62,332 nucleotides of DNA from an uncultured Oscillospiraceae bacterium (lineage in GTDB: Bacteria; Bacillota; Clostridia; Oscillospirales; Oscillospiraceae). Shown here piece after piece: positions 60,949 to 62,332 of the stretch. Position 1 is the stretch's first letter. Every line of letters starts with the position of its first letter. The position numbers and the translations under genes are program-made. The notes under the pieces are model-generated. The model saw nothing but the letters and a program-made list of their open reading frames with translations. It did not search any database and was not told the DNA's origin. Location of the stretch: NCBI GenBank assembly GCA_934631005.1, contig CAKTXA010000014.1, forward strand, positions 1-62,332. The letters run 5' to 3'.

Positions 60949-61926
60949 ATGCAAACGGATAATTTGGCGCTGACGGTTTTTCTGTTTCTGGTGGGCATGG
61001 TGCTCACGATCAAGGGCGGCGACTTTTTTGTGGACGCGGCGAGCTGGATCGCCGAACGCAGCGGCATCCCCAAGCTCATCATCGGCGCGACGATCGTGAG
61101 CCTGGCTACCACCATGCCGGAGATGCTCGTGTCGGTCATGGCTGCCGTGCAGGGCAAGGTCGATATGTCCATCGGCAACGCCGTGGGCAGCGTCACGGCC
61201 AATCTCGGGCTCATCATGGCGCTGGCGGTCGTTTTCATGCCAGGCGTCATCCGGCGCAAAGACTATCTGCTCAAATCCATCCTCATGCTCGCCGCGTCGG
61301 CCATCATCGTGCTCTGCGGCCTTACGGGCAGCGTGAGCGTGGCGATGTGCGCGGTGCTGCTGGTCATTTTTGCGGTGTACCTGTGGGACAATGTGCATGA
61401 GGCGCACAGAACGATCCGCCTGAACGGTCAGCAGCCGGACAGGGCTGCCGCCGCGCAGGAGACCGGAAGGCGCGTGGTGCTGGTGAACATCGCAAAGTTC
61501 GTCGGCGGCGCGGCGGCCATCGTGCTGGGCGCACAGCTGCTGGTGGATAACGGCAGCACGCTCGCACGGCTGGCGGGCATCTCCGAGCGCGTGATCGGCG
61601 TGACGCTCGTGGCCATCGGCACGTCGCTGCCGGAGCTGATCACCACCATCACCGCCATCTCCAAAAAGCAGTCGGAGCTGTCGGTGGGCAACATTCTGGG
61701 CGCGAACATTCTGGACCTCACGCTCATCATGCCGCTCTCGTCGCTCATTTCGGGAAAGCCCCTGCCGGTCTCCCAGACCATGGCCGCGATCGACCTGCCG
61801 GCCTGCCTGCTCGTCGGCCTCATCGCCACCATCCCCGCCCTCATCGGCAAACGCTTCGCCCGCTGGCAAGGCGCCGTACTGCTGGTAGTCTACGCGGGAT
61901 ATGTTGTGCTGACCTGCACAAGATAA
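60949..61926 (+). CDS. Calcium/sodium antiporter (CaCA family)
   Basis: A 325-residue cation antiporter with about ten helices and the two inverted alpha repeats: GATIVSLATTMPEMLVSVMA plus GNAVGSVTANLG, and GVTLVAIGTSLPELITTITA plus GNILGANILDL. These residues bind Na+ and Ca2+ in YrbG/NCX relatives. The charged middle loop (about 160-185) separates the halves. AGGAGGAAC lies before the ATG. Ion choice inferred from the family. Confidence 0.88.
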   Translation: MQTDNLALTVFLFLVGMVLTIKGGDFFVDAASWIAERSGIPKLIIGATIVSLATTMPEMLVSVMAAVQGKVDMSIGNAVGSVTANLGLIMALAVVFMPGVIRRKDYLLKSILMLAASAIIVLCGLTGSVSVAMCAVLLVIFAVYLWDNVHEAHRTIRLNGQQPDRAAAAQETGRRVVLVNIAKFVGGAAAIVLGAQLLVDNGSTLARLAGISERVIGVTLVAIGTSLPELITTITAISKKQSELSVGNILGANILDLTLIMPLSSLISGKPLPVSQTMAAIDLPACLLVGLIATIPALIGKRFARWQGAVLLVVYAGYVVLTCTR

Positions 61927-61931
61927 ACACC

Positions 61932-62332
61932 CTGTAGGGGCCGATGACCACATCGGCCCTTTTACATTTTCCGTCGTAACGTAGGGGAGGGGCTTGCCCC
62001 TCCCGCTGGGAGGCAGCTGTGGCTTTTGCACGCACCGACAGGGCGGTGCGCACCCCTTGCCTTCCCCTGGGGGCCGATTCCCCCTATCAGGGGGAAATGT
62101 CCCGAAGGGACAAAGAGGGTAGGGACAGGTGCCCCCGAAGGGGGCGGATGAGGGCCGGGGAGCACTTACGGTTTGCTTTGCAGTTTCAGCTAAACGCAAC
62201 TGCTCCCCGACCCTCATCAGTCTGCTCCGCTAACGCTCCGCAGACAGCTTCCCCCAGGGGAAGCCAAGGGGACTGTGCAAACCGCTCCTGCATCAGGGAT
62301 TCGACAGCGTGCGCGTACTTCTTCACTTTTCA
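61932..62332. repeat. Large palindromic repeat, copy 7 (runs off the window)
   Basis: The GTAGGGGCCGATGACCACAT hairpin (61936), terminal module GTCGTAACGTAGGGG (61973), core with GATGAGGGCCGGGGAGCA (62147-62164) and its inverse (62200-62217), then CATCAGGGATTCGACAGCGT and CTTCACTTTTCA at the window edge, the variant end seen in copies 2 and 5. Confidence 0.85.

Overview
The window looks like the chromosome of a GC-rich, spore-lineage Clostridia, probably Oscillospirales. The reasons are the tetrahydrofolate C1 trio (fhs, fchA, folD), pta, UPF0210 paired with an ACT protein, a DUF1576 protein, RicT, a split transketolase, a spoVT sporulation regulator, and a family of 300-500 bp GC-rich palindromic repeats scattered between genes. 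I cannot name the species. No rRNA or tRNA gene is visible.

Layout. 1-29 kb is ordinary chromosome: putP; a nucleotide-sugar pair (wecC, wecB) followed by rhaB; pta; a MATE pump; an Na/Pi symporter; rsmG behind the split transketolase genes; UPF0210 and ACT; glycyl-tRNA synthetase; a membrane DUF3810 protein; the fhs-fchA-folD-DUF1576 run; an orphan kinase-like protein; a beta-CASP nuclease; and a glycerophosphodiesterase. 42.3-62.3 kb is also chromosomal: holB-ricT-aminotransferase-lspA-rluD; a seven-gene two-component/ABC/HlyD operon on the minus strand; a second pseudouridine synthase with a MATE pump; a P-loop kinase; and a CaCA antiporter. Seven palindromic repeat blocks lie in the gaps (about 8.7, 11.1, 16.0, 24.4, 47.5, 59.6 and 61.9 kb).

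The exceptional region is 29.3-41.8 kb. A 12.5 kb, more AT-rich insertion splits spoVT after codon 30. The 5' end of spoVT (MKATGIV...REGDPL) is at 29218. The remaining 150 codons (GDPLEIYTEKDG... to the stop) are at 41818-42270, fused in frame to a large serine recombinase. The two junctions share a 9 bp core (GGCGACCCG). Joining the element's own flanks rebuilds an imperfect 52 bp palindrome centred on a GA dinucleotide, the form expected of a serine-integrase attP. Joining the chromosomal flanks rebuilds an unbroken 180-codon spoVT. The element carries a complete type II-A CRISPR-Cas system: cas9-cas1-cas2-csn2 with 4 nt overlaps, a 12-spacer array, a leader, and a divergent tracrRNA whose consensus promoter overlaps the cas9 start. 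It also carries a HipA-fold kinase, a RhuM protein, and fossils of lpdA and lplA.

The proposed system is a CRISPR-Cas9-bearing intervening element in a sporulation gene, comparable in logic to the skin element in sigK. Excision would restore SpoVT and would also give the recombinase back its own C-terminus, because the two reading frames cross over at the att site. The sequence architecture is seen directly; excision and any link to sporulation are inferred.
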